From assembly GCF_024746795.1 (NCBI RefSeq), contig NZ_CP080524.1:1798001-1862000 (forward strand): 64,000 nucleotides of DNA. Reading direction: 5' to 3'. This document shows positions 45,943 through 53,559 of this stretch, piece after piece (positions within the stretch are counted from its first letter, which is position 1; every line of letters begins with the position of its first letter). Both the position numbers and the translations under genes were made by a program. The notes beneath the pieces were generated by a model, which made no database searches, was not told where the DNA came from, and saw nothing but the letters and a program-made list of their open reading frames with translations. The stretch is from Mesorhizobium sp. AR10 (lineage in GTDB: Bacteria > Pseudomonadota > Alphaproteobacteria > Rhizobiales > Rhizobiaceae).

Positions 45943-46134
45943 TCACTTGCGGGTGAAATACACCGCCAGCAGGATCAGCACCAATGCCACGAACTGCAAG
46001 AGCACACGCGCCTGCATCAGCTTGTTCGAGGTCATGCCGTCGCCGCCGCGCATCATGTTGATGAGGCCGCGGATAAGCACGATCACCACGGCGACCATGA
46101 CGAGGACGGCGAGGACATTGAAGACGGTTGCCAT
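45943..46134 (-). CDS. Twin transmembrane helix small protein (HIG1-like)
   Basis: The 63-aa protein is two hydrophobic helices (VFNVLAVLVMVAVVIVLIRGL and LLQFVALVLILLAVYF) joined by a polar hairpin GGDGMTSNKLMQARV. This is the HIG_1_N-related twin-helix family of alphaproteobacteria, related to factors that stabilise respiratory complexes. The role here is unproven. It lies just upstream of the adenosyltransferase gene, a conserved rhizobial order. Confidence 0.88.
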   Translation of the reverse strand: MATVFNVLAVLVMVAVVIVLIRGLINMMRGGDGMTSNKLMQARVLLQFVALVLILLAVYFTRK

Positions 46135-46158
46135 AGTCTGTTCCCAGTTCGATTGCGT

Positions 46159-47025
46159 TCAGGCGCGTTTGGCAAGCAAGCGGTAGAGCATCGATGCCGG
46201 CAATATGCGTTTGAGGATCACGCCGATTCTGGCCGGCACTGTTACCACATAGTGCGGTCGCGGGCGCCGCGACAGAAGCGCATGGCGCAGGGCCGCATGA
46301 ACCACCTCCGGCCCGGGTTTCAGCCCCGATACGCTGCCGCCGGCCCGCAGCCGTGCCAATTGCGCCTCGTAGTCGACACGGTGGACGGAGTTCTCGTGGT
46401 CGATATTCCTGAGGAACCAGAACAACGCATTGCTGGCGATCTTCGATGTCACCGGCCCCGGCTCGATCAGTGAGACGTGGATGCCGCTGCCCTGGAGCTC
46501 CTGATGCATGCACAGCATCAGCCCTTCGAGCGCGTGCTTCGATGCCGAATAGGCGCCGCGAAAGCGAACCGGCGTCAGCCCGAGGATCGAGGAGCAGTGG
46601 ACGAGCCGACCATGGCCCTGGCTGCGCATCGCCGGCACGATACGGCGGGTAAGGTCGTGCCAGCCGAAGACATTTGCCTCGAATTGTTCCCTGAGTGCGG
46701 CTACCGGCAGGTCTTCCACCGCACCGGGCTGTGCGTAGGCGCCATTGTTGAACAGGGCATCGAGCCGTCCGCCCGTCCGCTCGAGCACCGAGGCCACCAG
46801 CGCCTCGATGGAGTTGGGTTCACGGTAGTCGAGATAGAACGCCTCGATGCCATCGGCCTCGAGCGCGGCAATGTCGCTGGGTTTGCGCGCCGTCGCGAAC
46901 ACCCGCCAGCCCTCCGTCTTGAGCGCCCGGGCGCAATAAGCGCCTATCCCGGAAGAGGCGCCGGTGACGATGATCGTGCGCAACGCGGCTCCATGAGGAA
47001 TTGTCGTTTGACCTAGGGTTGCCAT
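46159..47025 (-). CDS. Short-chain dehydrogenase/reductase
   Basis: The start MATLGQTTIPHGAALRTIIV gives 288 aa. The classical SDR motifs are present: TGASSGIG (21-28), NNGA, and the active-site YSASK with an upstream serine in HCSSILG. It most resembles the group of single-domain SDRs acting on retinol- or steroid-like alcohols, but the substrate is unknown. The longer open frame to 47580 runs antisense over the BrkB gene and is rejected. It is divergent from that gene with 48 nt between starts. Confidence 0.9.
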   Translation of the reverse strand: MATLGQTTIPHGAALRTIIVTGASSGIGAYCARALKTEGWRVFATARKPSDIAALEADGIEAFYLDYREPNSIEALVASVLERTGGRLDALFNNGAYAQPGAVEDLPVAALREQFEANVFGWHDLTRRIVPAMRSQGHGRLVHCSSILGLTPVRFRGAYSASKHALEGLMLCMHQELQGSGIHVSLIEPGPVTSKIASNALFWFLRNIDHENSVHRVDYEAQLARLRAGGSVSGLKPGPEVVHAALRHALLSRRPRPHYVVTVPARIGVILKRILPASMLYRLLAKRA

Positions 47026-47073
47026 TTGCCGCAATCCCTTCCCATATTCGCGACGTCGAGACAATCGAAGGGA

Positions 47074-47934
47074 ATGCGGTTCTTGTTGCGGAAGATTGTC
47101 GCCCTGCGCCGCGTGCTCTATGACGCGCTTGGCCATTTCAACACCGACGACGGCTGGGCAATGGCCAGTCATCTGGCGATCACGTCGTTGATGGCACTGT
47201 TCCCGTTTCTGATTTTCGCCACGACGCTGGCCAGCTTCCTCGGCGCGCAGGCCTTCTCCGACACGGCCGTGCACCTCGTCTTCGACACCTGGCCTGAGCA
47301 GATCGCCAAGCCGATCGCGCGCGAGGTGCTCAACGTGCTCACTGTTCGGCGCACCGACCTTTTGACCTACGGCGTGCTGCTTGCCGCCTACTTCGCCTCG
47401 AACGGCATCGAGGCGCTGCGCACCTCGCTCAACCGAGCCTATCGTGTGTCCGAGACGCGCGGCATCATCTACCGCCGGGTGCAGAGCATCATTTTCGTTT
47501 TGATCGCCACGGCAGGGTTCCTGGCGATCAGCGTGCTGCTGGTGCTCGCGCCGTTGCTGGCGCGGCTCGCCGAAGCACATATCGAAGGGATCAAGCCCTA
47601 TATGGGCACGATCACGCTATGGCGTTACGTCATCGCCTCGGTGGTCATCGTCGGCGGGCTGTTTGCCGTGCATTTCTGGCTGCCGGCGGGCAGGCGCCGC
47701 TTCGTCTCGATCGTGCCCGGCATCATCTTCACACTGGCGGCATGGCTTGTCGGTTCGACCGTCTTCGCCACCTATCTCGATCATTTCTCGTCCTATGTGA
47801 CCACCTATGCCGGCCTCGCCTCGATCATGATCGCGGTGGTCTTCCTCTACATGCTCTCGGCGATCTTCATCCTCGGCGGCGAGCTCAACGCCGCGATCAG
47901 CCGCTATCTCGAGGCGCGCGCCCGCGTCGGCTGA
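47074..47934 (+). CDS. YihY/BrkB-family membrane protein
   Basis: The start MRFLLRKIVALRRVLYDALG gives 286 aa; a TTG at 47026 in frame is less likely. Six predicted transmembrane helices and the motifs DDGWAMASHLAITSLMALFPF, SNGIEALRTSLNRAY and VTTYAGLASIMIAVVFLYM match the YihY/virulence-factor BrkB family, which is of unknown function despite the old name ribonuclease BN. An 8-nt tandem-repeat hairpin follows its stop by 8 nt. Confidence 0.92.
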   Translation: MRFLLRKIVALRRVLYDALGHFNTDDGWAMASHLAITSLMALFPFLIFATTLASFLGAQAFSDTAVHLVFDTWPEQIAKPIAREVLNVLTVRRTDLLTYGVLLAAYFASNGIEALRTSLNRAYRVSETRGIIYRRVQSIIFVLIATAGFLAISVLLVLAPLLARLAEAHIEGIKPYMGTITLWRYVIASVVIVGGLFAVHFWLPAGRRRFVSIVPGIIFTLAAWLVGSTVFATYLDHFSSYVTTYAGLASIMIAVVFLYMLSAIFILGGELNAAISRYLEARARVG

Positions 47935-47942
47935 GTCCGGCG

Positions 47943-48055
47943 ATTGAGGAATTGAAGAACTGGAGAATTGAGGAATTGAGGAATTGAGGAAAAAGCGGCC
48001 ATCCAGCGCTGTGTGCTTTTTCTCCAATTCTTCAGTTCTTCAATTCCTCAGTTCT
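47943..48055. repeat. Inverted arrays of an 8-nt tandem repeat
   Basis: Six tandem 8-mers of consensus A(T/C)TG(A/G)(A/G)GA run from 47943 to 47990. About four more copies of the same unit lie on the opposite strand at about 48022-48055. The arms flank AAAAAGC (47989-47996) and GCTTTTT (48015-48021). The whole can fold into one long hairpin between the convergent BrkB and EamA genes, and the right arm includes the EamA stop codon. Confidence 0.85.
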
Positions 48056-48926
48056 CCCTGGCGGGCCGAGCGGTTGCCAGCCCAACGCCGAGCGTGGCGA
48101 TCGCCATGCCGGCAATCTGGACAAGATTGAGCTGTTCGCCGAAAAGGGCCCAGGCGATGACCGCGGTGACGGCCGGAACCAGGTAGAACAGTGACGCGAC
48201 TTTCGACATCTCGCCGTCGCGGATCATCACCATCAACAGGAAGATGGCGCCGATCGACAGCACCAGCACCAGCCATGCCATGGCAAAGATCAGTTCGCCG
48301 TTGACGGTGACCGTGCGTGTCTCGAAGGCGAGCGAAGCCAAGGCCATCAGCGAGGCGCCGCCGACATATTGCCACATGGTCGCCGCCACGAGATCGCCAC
48401 CGGAGGCGAAGCGCTTTTGCCAGATCGTGCCAGCGCTCATGCCCAGCACCGAGACAAGCGAGGCGATCAGCGTCTCCGCCGTCACACCGCCGCCGAGAGC
48501 GCCGAGTTTCGGCCAAAGCACGATGATTGCGCCGACAAGGCCGACTGCAAGGCCGGCCCAATGACGCGGCAGTATGGTCTCGCCGAGAAACCTGCCGGCG
48601 AGCACAGCGGTGACCAACGGCTGCAAGCCGACGATCAGAGCAGAAATCCCGGCTGGCATGCCTCTGTGGATCGCCCAGAACACGGCGCCGAGATAGACGC
48701 CATGCATCAGAATGCCGGCGCCCGTTGCATGAAGCGCCTCCGCGCGGGTTGCTCTCTTCGAGCCGAGCACGACCATCAGGCCGGCCAGCAGGACGGCCGC
48801 CAGAACGAAGCGCACGGCCAGGAAAGTGAAGGGCTCCGCCCACGGCATGGCATAGCGCGCGCCGATGAAGCCGGTCGCCCACAGGACGACAAAAGAGGCG
48901 GGGATGAACCGCTTGAGACTGTGCAT
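48048..48926 (-). CDS. EamA/DMT-superfamily transporter
   Basis: Ten hydrophobic helices in two EamA repeats are evident, starting from MHSLKRFIPASFVVLWATGF (292 aa from 48926). ISALIVGLQPLVTAVLAGRF and VASLFYLVPAVTAVIAWALF are typical repeat signatures. It is probably an exporter of a small metabolite. The upstream in-frame start at 49001 adds a polar tail and is disfavoured. The end of the gene lies inside the 8-nt repeat array. Confidence 0.9.
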   Translation of the reverse strand: MHSLKRFIPASFVVLWATGFIGARYAMPWAEPFTFLAVRFVLAAVLLAGLMVVLGSKRATRAEALHATGAGILMHGVYLGAVFWAIHRGMPAGISALIVGLQPLVTAVLAGRFLGETILPRHWAGLAVGLVGAIIVLWPKLGALGGGVTAETLIASLVSVLGMSAGTIWQKRFASGGDLVAATMWQYVGGASLMALASLAFETRTVTVNGELIFAMAWLVLVLSIGAIFLLMVMIRDGEMSKVASLFYLVPAVTAVIAWALFGEQLNLVQIAGMAIATLGVGLATARPAREN

Positions 48927-49087
48927 TTTGCCGGACCGCCGCGTGTTGGGTGAAAGGATCACTACCGCGACTGCTCTAATGCGCTTCAAACCAGCAAGCA
49001 AAACGAAACAATTGATTTATAAGCTCATTCGAATTTAACGGGTGGCGTCACAGGATGGCGTTTCGGCTTCGACAGGAGCGGGCGAAC

Positions 49088-49375
49088 ATGCTTTTGCATC
49101 TCGATACAAGTTGGCTGCTGATGACAGTTGCGAGCGTCGCCGTCTTCGGCTTCTTCTTCGGTACGGCGCTCGACGCCATCATGAAGGATGACGGCTTCGG
49201 CTCGACCGGCAACACGCTGCTGTTCACGCTCGGCTTCTTCCTGGCGGTCATGGTGGCAAATGAACATGGCATCGTCCTGAGAGATCTCAAGCTCGCGGTC
49301 GGCTGGGGCTTGGGCGGCGCCTTCACCTTCATCAGCACGCTAGCGCTGGTCAAGGCAGGGCTCGCCCGCTGGTGA
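49088..49375 (+). CDS. Small membrane protein of unknown function
   Basis: From the ATG at 49088 the protein is 95 aa (MLLHLDTSWLLMTVASVAVF), with three hydrophobic stretches separated by a polar loop MKDDGFGSTGN. GGAG lies about 9 nt upstream. I recognise no named family. It is divergent from the EamA gene and converges on gluQRS with no gap. Confidence 0.7.
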   Translation: MLLHLDTSWLLMTVASVAVFGFFFGTALDAIMKDDGFGSTGNTLLFTLGFFLAVMVANEHGIVLRDLKLAVGWGLGGAFTFISTLALVKAGLARW

Positions 49376-50251
49376 TTACAGCCCGACGAGCCGCCTGACA
49401 TCGTCAGGCGATGCGCCTGCCTGCCTGAGGGCAGCAAGACCGGTGTCCCCAAGACTCTTCGACAGCTTTCGTCCGTCCGGTCCTAGGATGAGACGATGGT
49501 GCAAGTAGCGTGGCTGCTTGAGGCCGAGGATTTCCTGAAGCAGGCGTTGCACTCCGGTGGCGGAAAACAGGTCCTGGCCGCGCACGACGTGGCTGATGCC
49601 TTGCAGCGCGTCGTCGACGACGACGGCGAGATGATAGCTGGTCGGGATTTCGCGTCGCGCCACGATCACGTCCCCCCAGTCCTGCGGCCGGGCCTCCACC
49701 GCACGTGTTGAAGAAAGCGTCTCGTCGGAAAATTCGCTCCATGACAGGTCCTTGCCGACGCGCGCCATCGCAGCCTCGACATCCAGCCGCCAGGCGAAGG
49801 GCGCCCCTTCGGCGATCCGCCGCTTGCGCTCTGTCATCGGCAACGTCTTGTCGGTGGCTGGATAGAGCGGCACGCCGTCCGGGTCGCGCGGCCAGTCGCG
49901 ACCGCGCTTTTCGCTGTCGGCAATGAAGGCTCTGATGTCGCCTCGGCTCATGAAGGCCGGGTAGACGAGTTCTTCGCGGATCAACCGGTCGAGCACGCTC
50001 TGATAGTCCGTGAAATGGTCGGACTGGCGGCGGACCGGCTCTTCCCAATCAAGCCCGAGCCACTCCAAGTCGCGAAAGATACCCGCTTCGAATTCCGGGG
50101 TGCAGCGTGTCGTGTCGATGTCCTCGACACGCAGCAGCAGGCGCCCGCCCGCCGCCCTTGCCAGTTTTTGGTTGAGCAGCGCCGAATAGGCGTGGCCGAG
50201 ATGCAGTTCGCCATTCGGGCTCGGCGCGAAGCGGAATGTCAGGAGCGTCAT
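49376..50251 (-). CDS. gluQ: Glutamyl-Q tRNA(Asp) synthetase
   Basis: The 291-aa protein is a truncated GluRS-like enzyme: FRFAPSPNGELHLGHAY (class I HxGH at 17-20), DIDTTRCTPEF, DRLIREELVYPAF and the KMSKS-type KLSKS near the C-terminus, without an anticodon-binding domain. It attaches glutamate to queuosine at position 34 of tRNA-Asp. Only one cysteine (TTRC) is present, so the cysteine-rich zinc site of the Escherichia coli enzyme is missing. Confidence 0.93.
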   Translation of the reverse strand: MTLLTFRFAPSPNGELHLGHAYSALLNQKLARAAGGRLLLRVEDIDTTRCTPEFEAGIFRDLEWLGLDWEEPVRRQSDHFTDYQSVLDRLIREELVYPAFMSRGDIRAFIADSEKRGRDWPRDPDGVPLYPATDKTLPMTERKRRIAEGAPFAWRLDVEAAMARVGKDLSWSEFSDETLSSTRAVEARPQDWGDVIVARREIPTSYHLAVVVDDALQGISHVVRGQDLFSATGVQRLLQEILGLKQPRYLHHRLILGPDGRKLSKSLGDTGLAALRQAGASPDDVRRLVGL

Positions 50252-50342
50252 CTCTCAGGCAGCAATCGGGTTGTCGGGCGCTTTCGCCAATTCTACCTTG
50301 CGCCTGGTTTCATCTGCCATTCTGCGCCGGGAACAAGCATCC

Positions 50343-50984
50343 ATGCAACGCATCGCCACGCTCGACGACATTTCGCGAGGTCTCGAGGCGCTTTGCCTGA
50401 TCGATCCGCGCCTTGAAATGGTTCGCGGCATGGCCGGCGACGTGCCGCTCAGGCTGTCCGAACCCGGGTTCAGGAGCCTCGCCTCGATCATCGTCTCGCA
50501 GCAGGTCTCCCGCGCCAGCGCCGACGCCATTTTCGGCCGGCTGACAAAACTCGTCGATCCGCTGACACCGCACGCGATCCTTATCGCTGAGGAGGGCATG
50601 TTTCGCGAGGCCGGGCTGTCGCGGCCGAAGCAGCGCGGCCTGATCGCCATCGCCCAGGCCGTGGCCGATGGTCTCGACCTCGATCATCTCTGCTTGCTCG
50701 ATGCCGGCGAGGCGATCGCGGCGATGACCAAGGTGCCGGGCATCGGTCCGTGGACGGCGGAAGTCTATCTTCTGTTTGCCGCCGGCCACCCCGATATTTT
50801 CCCGGCGCGTGATGTCGCGCTACAAACGGCTGTCGGTCACGCGCTCGGCATCGAGCCGCGTCCGCCGGAGAAAACGCTGATCCAGCTGGCCGAATCATGG
50901 AGCCCGTGGCGGGGTGTCGCATCGCGGCTTTTCTGGGCCTATTATCGCGAATTGAAGGGCAGAGACGCCGCGCCTCCCGCCTGA
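50343..50984 (+). CDS. DNA-3-methyladenine glycosylase II (AlkA-like)
   Basis: The 213-aa protein has the helix-hairpin-helix/Gly-Pro-Asp fold: SIIVSQQVSRASADAIFGRL, hairpin VPGIGPWTAEVYLLF (131-145) and the catalytic Asp157 in PARDVAL. It removes alkylated purines from DNA. The start MQRIATLDDISRG is preferred over the in-frame start at 50271, which adds a tail with no family match. It is divergent from gluQRS. Confidence 0.9.
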   Translation: MQRIATLDDISRGLEALCLIDPRLEMVRGMAGDVPLRLSEPGFRSLASIIVSQQVSRASADAIFGRLTKLVDPLTPHAILIAEEGMFREAGLSRPKQRGLIAIAQAVADGLDLDHLCLLDAGEAIAAMTKVPGIGPWTAEVYLLFAAGHPDIFPARDVALQTAVGHALGIEPRPPEKTLIQLAESWSPWRGVASRLFWAYYRELKGRDAAPPA

Positions 50985-51113
50985 AATCGCAAAAAAGCTT
51001 TAAAATCATGCGCTTTTGGCGTGTCATTTGGCCGACATGCCGCTTCACATCCCTGTCATGTCGGGCTTACAGTATCCGCGCCGATCGGTTCAAGAGCCAA
51101 GGAGGTCCAGGAC

Positions 51114-51671
51114 GTGACGGTTGCCGTATCTCCGGATGGGCTTCCAGCGCTGGTGCTGAATGCGGATTACCGTCCGCTCAGCTATTACCCTCTGTCGCTC
51201 TGGTCATGGCAGGACGCCATCAAGGCAGTGTTCCTCGACCGGGTGAACATCGTCGCCGAATACGAGCATGCCGTATCCTCTCCGACCTTCTCGATGAAGC
51301 TGCCGAGCGTCGTCAGCCTGAAGGCCTATGTGAAGCCGTCCCGGCATCCGGCCTTCACCCGCTTCAACGTCTTTCTGCGCGACCGCTTCCAGTGTCAGTA
51401 TTGCGGCACGCCGGAGGACCTGACCTTCGACCATGTCGTTCCCCGCCATCGCGGCGGCGCGACGACGTGGGAAAATGTCGTTGCCGCCTGCTCGCCCTGC
51501 AATCTCAGGAAGGGTGGCATGATGCCGGCCCACGCGAAGATGTGGCCGCTGCAAAAACCCTTCCAGCCGACGGTGCACGACCTGCACAACAACGGCCGGT
51601 TGTTCCCGCCCAACCATCTGCATGAAAGCTGGATGGATTATCTCTACTGGGATGTCGAACTCGAACCATAG
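51114..51671 (+). CDS. HNH endonuclease
   Basis: It starts at GTG with a near-perfect AGGAGGT 7 nt upstream and gives 185 aa. The N-terminal region VLNADYRPLSYYPLSLWSWQDAI is typical of the alphaproteobacterial HNH family. The HNH core is intact: zinc ligands C94QYC97 and C126SPC129, and DHVVPRHRGG (106-115). Its substrate is not known; the family is widespread in chromosomes and not tied here to a restriction system. The stop TAG abuts a palindromic element. Confidence 0.88.
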   Translation: MTVAVSPDGLPALVLNADYRPLSYYPLSLWSWQDAIKAVFLDRVNIVAEYEHAVSSPTFSMKLPSVVSLKAYVKPSRHPAFTRFNVFLRDRFQCQYCGTPEDLTFDHVVPRHRGGATTWENVVAACSPCNLRKGGMMPAHAKMWPLQKPFQPTVHDLHNNGRLFPPNHLHESWMDYLYWDVELEP

Positions 51672-51810
51672 AGTTCGGCAGAAATCCGCCATGCTGGCCG
51701 CCTGACGCAGCTTTCTGCGCTTCCGGTGCTCACGTACTTGAGTACGCTCCGCTCCGGTTCTCGAAAGCCGCGCCATCCGACTCAGCCTGCCGAATTTTTG
51801 CGCGAACTCT
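51669..51810. repeat. Palindromic intergenic element after the HNH gene
   Basis: The ends AGAGTTCG (51670-51677) and CGAACTCT (51803-51810) are perfect inverted repeats. Inside lie AGCTTTCTGCGCTTCCGG, a perfect CGTACTTGAGTACG palindrome, and CTCCGCTCCGG. The HNH stop codon TAG overlaps the left end. The region codes for nothing recognisable. Confidence 0.65.
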
Positions 51811-51823
51811 GCGTCGCGCTAAT

Positions 51824-52342
51824 TCAGTCGCGTGAAAGCGCGCTGCGGAAGGCGACGGCGGCCAGGATGAAGCTGGCGATGGCGTTCCAGCCGGCCAGCG
51901 AGAGGCCGAGGATGCGCAGTGCCGCCTTGTCGCAGGAGGGCGGCACGAATTTGTCGAGCGCGTCGAGCACGCCCTTGCCGCCGGTGTCTACCGGGCCGGC
52001 ACCCGCGGTGCAATCGGTCGGACCCGCCCACCACGCCCATTCGACACCGGAGTGATAGACGCCGAGATAGAGGCCATACAGCATCAGCAGGCCACCGACA
52101 GCCAGCAGGCCACGAGTCAGCCAAGCAGGGGCGTGCAGCGCCGACGCCAACACGGCCAGCAGCATCAACGGCACGCCGACATAGTAGGGGGTGCGTTGCT
52201 CCAGGCAGAGATGGCAGGGGATGTAGCCGCCGATATACTGGAAGGCCAGTGCGGAGCCGACGGTGCCAGCCATGGCGACTGCGAGAAACAACGCCGTCCG
52301 TGTCCGCTGGCGCCCGGTGTCGGCATTCATGGTCGCTGTCAT
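51824..52342 (-). CDS. dsbB: Disulfide bond formation protein DsbB-like
   Basis: The 172-aa protein has four transmembrane helices, the redox-active CHLC motif (Cys43 and Cys46 in YIPCHLCLEQR) and a second periplasmic pair (Cys111, Cys137 in PTDC and PSCDK). DsbB passes electrons from periplasmic DsbA to quinone. The first of two nearby starts (MTATMNADTG) is given. Confidence 0.9.
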   Translation of the reverse strand: MTATMNADTGRQRTRTALFLAVAMAGTVGSALAFQYIGGYIPCHLCLEQRTPYYVGVPLMLLAVLASALHAPAWLTRGLLAVGGLLMLYGLYLGVYHSGVEWAWWAGPTDCTAGAGPVDTGGKGVLDALDKFVPPSCDKAALRILGLSLAGWNAIASFILAAVAFRSALSRD

Positions 52343-52388
52343 TGATCTATCGTCCGTTCAGTTCGCCGCCGCGCTCAGCCTCGTTTTA

Positions 52389-52436
52389 TGCATGCCGTTT
52401 TCCCAAAACCGCTGCGCATTTTTAGGCGACATGCAT
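52389..52436. repeat. Dispersed palindrome, family P (copy 2), abutting the yqaA-like stop
   Basis: TGCATGCCG (52389-52397) and CGACATGCAT (52427-52436) frame TTTTCCCAAAACCGC and TTTTTAGG, the same pattern as 16521-16567. The right end contributes to the TGA stop of the YqaA-like gene. Confidence 0.75.
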
Positions 52437-53023
52437 CAGAACGCGTATTTGACGACGATATAGAGCAAAATCAGGGCGGCGGCGCCGGCGCCTGCGATCA
52501 GGCCGAGGCGCTTTTCGATGAACTCGCGGATCGGCTCGCCATAGCGGCGCAGCAGCCAGGCCAGGAACAGGAATCGGCCCCCGCGGGCGACGATGGCCAA
52601 CACGATGAACAGCCCCAGATTGACGCCGATGACGCCGGACAGGATCGTGACCACCTTGATCGGCGGCAGATGGGCGGCACCCGAGGTGATCAGCATCAGA
52701 ACGATGAAGCCGACGCCCGATGAGGTGCGCAACTGCTCGAACTCATCATACTTGCCGTAGAATTCGAGGATCGGTCGCGCCACCGCATCATAGGCATAGT
52801 GGCCGATGAACCAGCCGGCGATGCCACCCAGCACCGAAGCAGCGGTGGCGATCGCCGCGTAGCGATAGGCACGATCCGGCCGCGACAACGCCATCGGCAG
52901 ATAGAGCACGTCGGCCGGCACCAGGAACACCGAGCTTTCGACGAAAGCGATGAAAGCCAGCCACCATTCGGCGGATTTTCGGGCTGCAAGGGATAGGGTC
53001 CAGTCGTAAAGTCCGCGAAGCAT
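52436..53023 (-). CDS. YqaA/DedA-like inner-membrane protein
   Basis: The start MLRGLYDWTLSLAARKSAEW gives 195 aa. The core motif ESSVFLVPADVLYLPMALSRP and several membrane spans with GGIAGWFIGHYAYD match the YqaA branch of the SNARE-associated (DedA/VTT) family, implicated in lipid translocation and membrane homeostasis. AGGAGAG precedes the ATG. Its stop lies at the end of palindrome copy 2. Confidence 0.9.
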   Translation of the reverse strand: MLRGLYDWTLSLAARKSAEWWLAFIAFVESSVFLVPADVLYLPMALSRPDRAYRYAAIATAASVLGGIAGWFIGHYAYDAVARPILEFYGKYDEFEQLRTSSGVGFIVLMLITSGAAHLPPIKVVTILSGVIGVNLGLFIVLAIVARGGRFLFLAWLLRRYGEPIREFIEKRLGLIAGAGAAALILLYIVVKYAF

Positions 53024-53192
53024 CCGCTCTCCTGTGGCACGCGTCGTCTGTCTAGAAAGATTTTCCGCGCTGCACAATGGCAGTGGCTTCACGAAACCGA
53101 AAGATGAAGTTTGGTCGCGGGCATGGAATTGGCCAGTTGACGAACAGGCCTCCAACCGTATAGTCCGCGCCCATCCAGGCCCTCAGGCCTGA

Positions 53193-53277
53193 GCCCCTAT
53201 GGCGGAATTGGTAGACGCGCTCGACTCAAAATCGAGTTCCGCAAGGAGTGCTGGTTCGATTCCGGCTAGGGGCACCA
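53193..53277 (+). tRNA. tRNA-Leu (anticodon CAA)
   Basis: The acceptor stem GCCCCTA pairs with TAGGGGC, followed by A and an encoded CCA. The D-arm contains TGGTAGACGCGC, and the anticodon stem CTCGA/TCGAG encloses CTCAAAA, giving CAA at 34-36. The long variable arm (TTCCGCAAGGAGT) is the class II leucine type, and the T loop is GGTTCGATTCC. Length is 85 nt. No integrase or att-like duplicate is nearby. Confidence 0.97.
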
Positions 53278-53559
53278 TTCCCATTTTTTGAGCGCCCGGG
53301 GTTCATCTGCTGGCCGGGTTTGCCGGTCACGGGATCGATCGGCGTCACGCTGCCCTGGGCTGGGGCGTGGCCGAGTTTATGCGCAGGATCGGGCAGCGAC
53401 TGCGGCATAGTACCTTGGGGTTATGGTCGCGCTGCGCCGGCTAAGTCATGTTCGCTTCATCTTGAAAGAAATGCGAACGGAAGCCTGCGCGGAACAGTTC
53501 GATCTCAAGCCCGCCCGGTCTCCAAAAGCATCGGACATCACACTCCCGGAGGCGGAACA

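Noticed and set aside
47943..48055. A CRISPR array
   Set aside because: The units are 8 nt, contiguous, imperfect and inverted across a center, with no spacers and no cas genes.
53193..53277. tRNA-Leu as a genomic-island attachment site
   Set aside because: No integrase or repeat of the 3' end was seen within the window, and flanking genes are ordinary.
53248..53559. A start for the amino-acid permease upstream at 53248
   Set aside because: That region contains tRNA-Leu. The ATG at 53560 has a good ribosome site and the family N-terminus.
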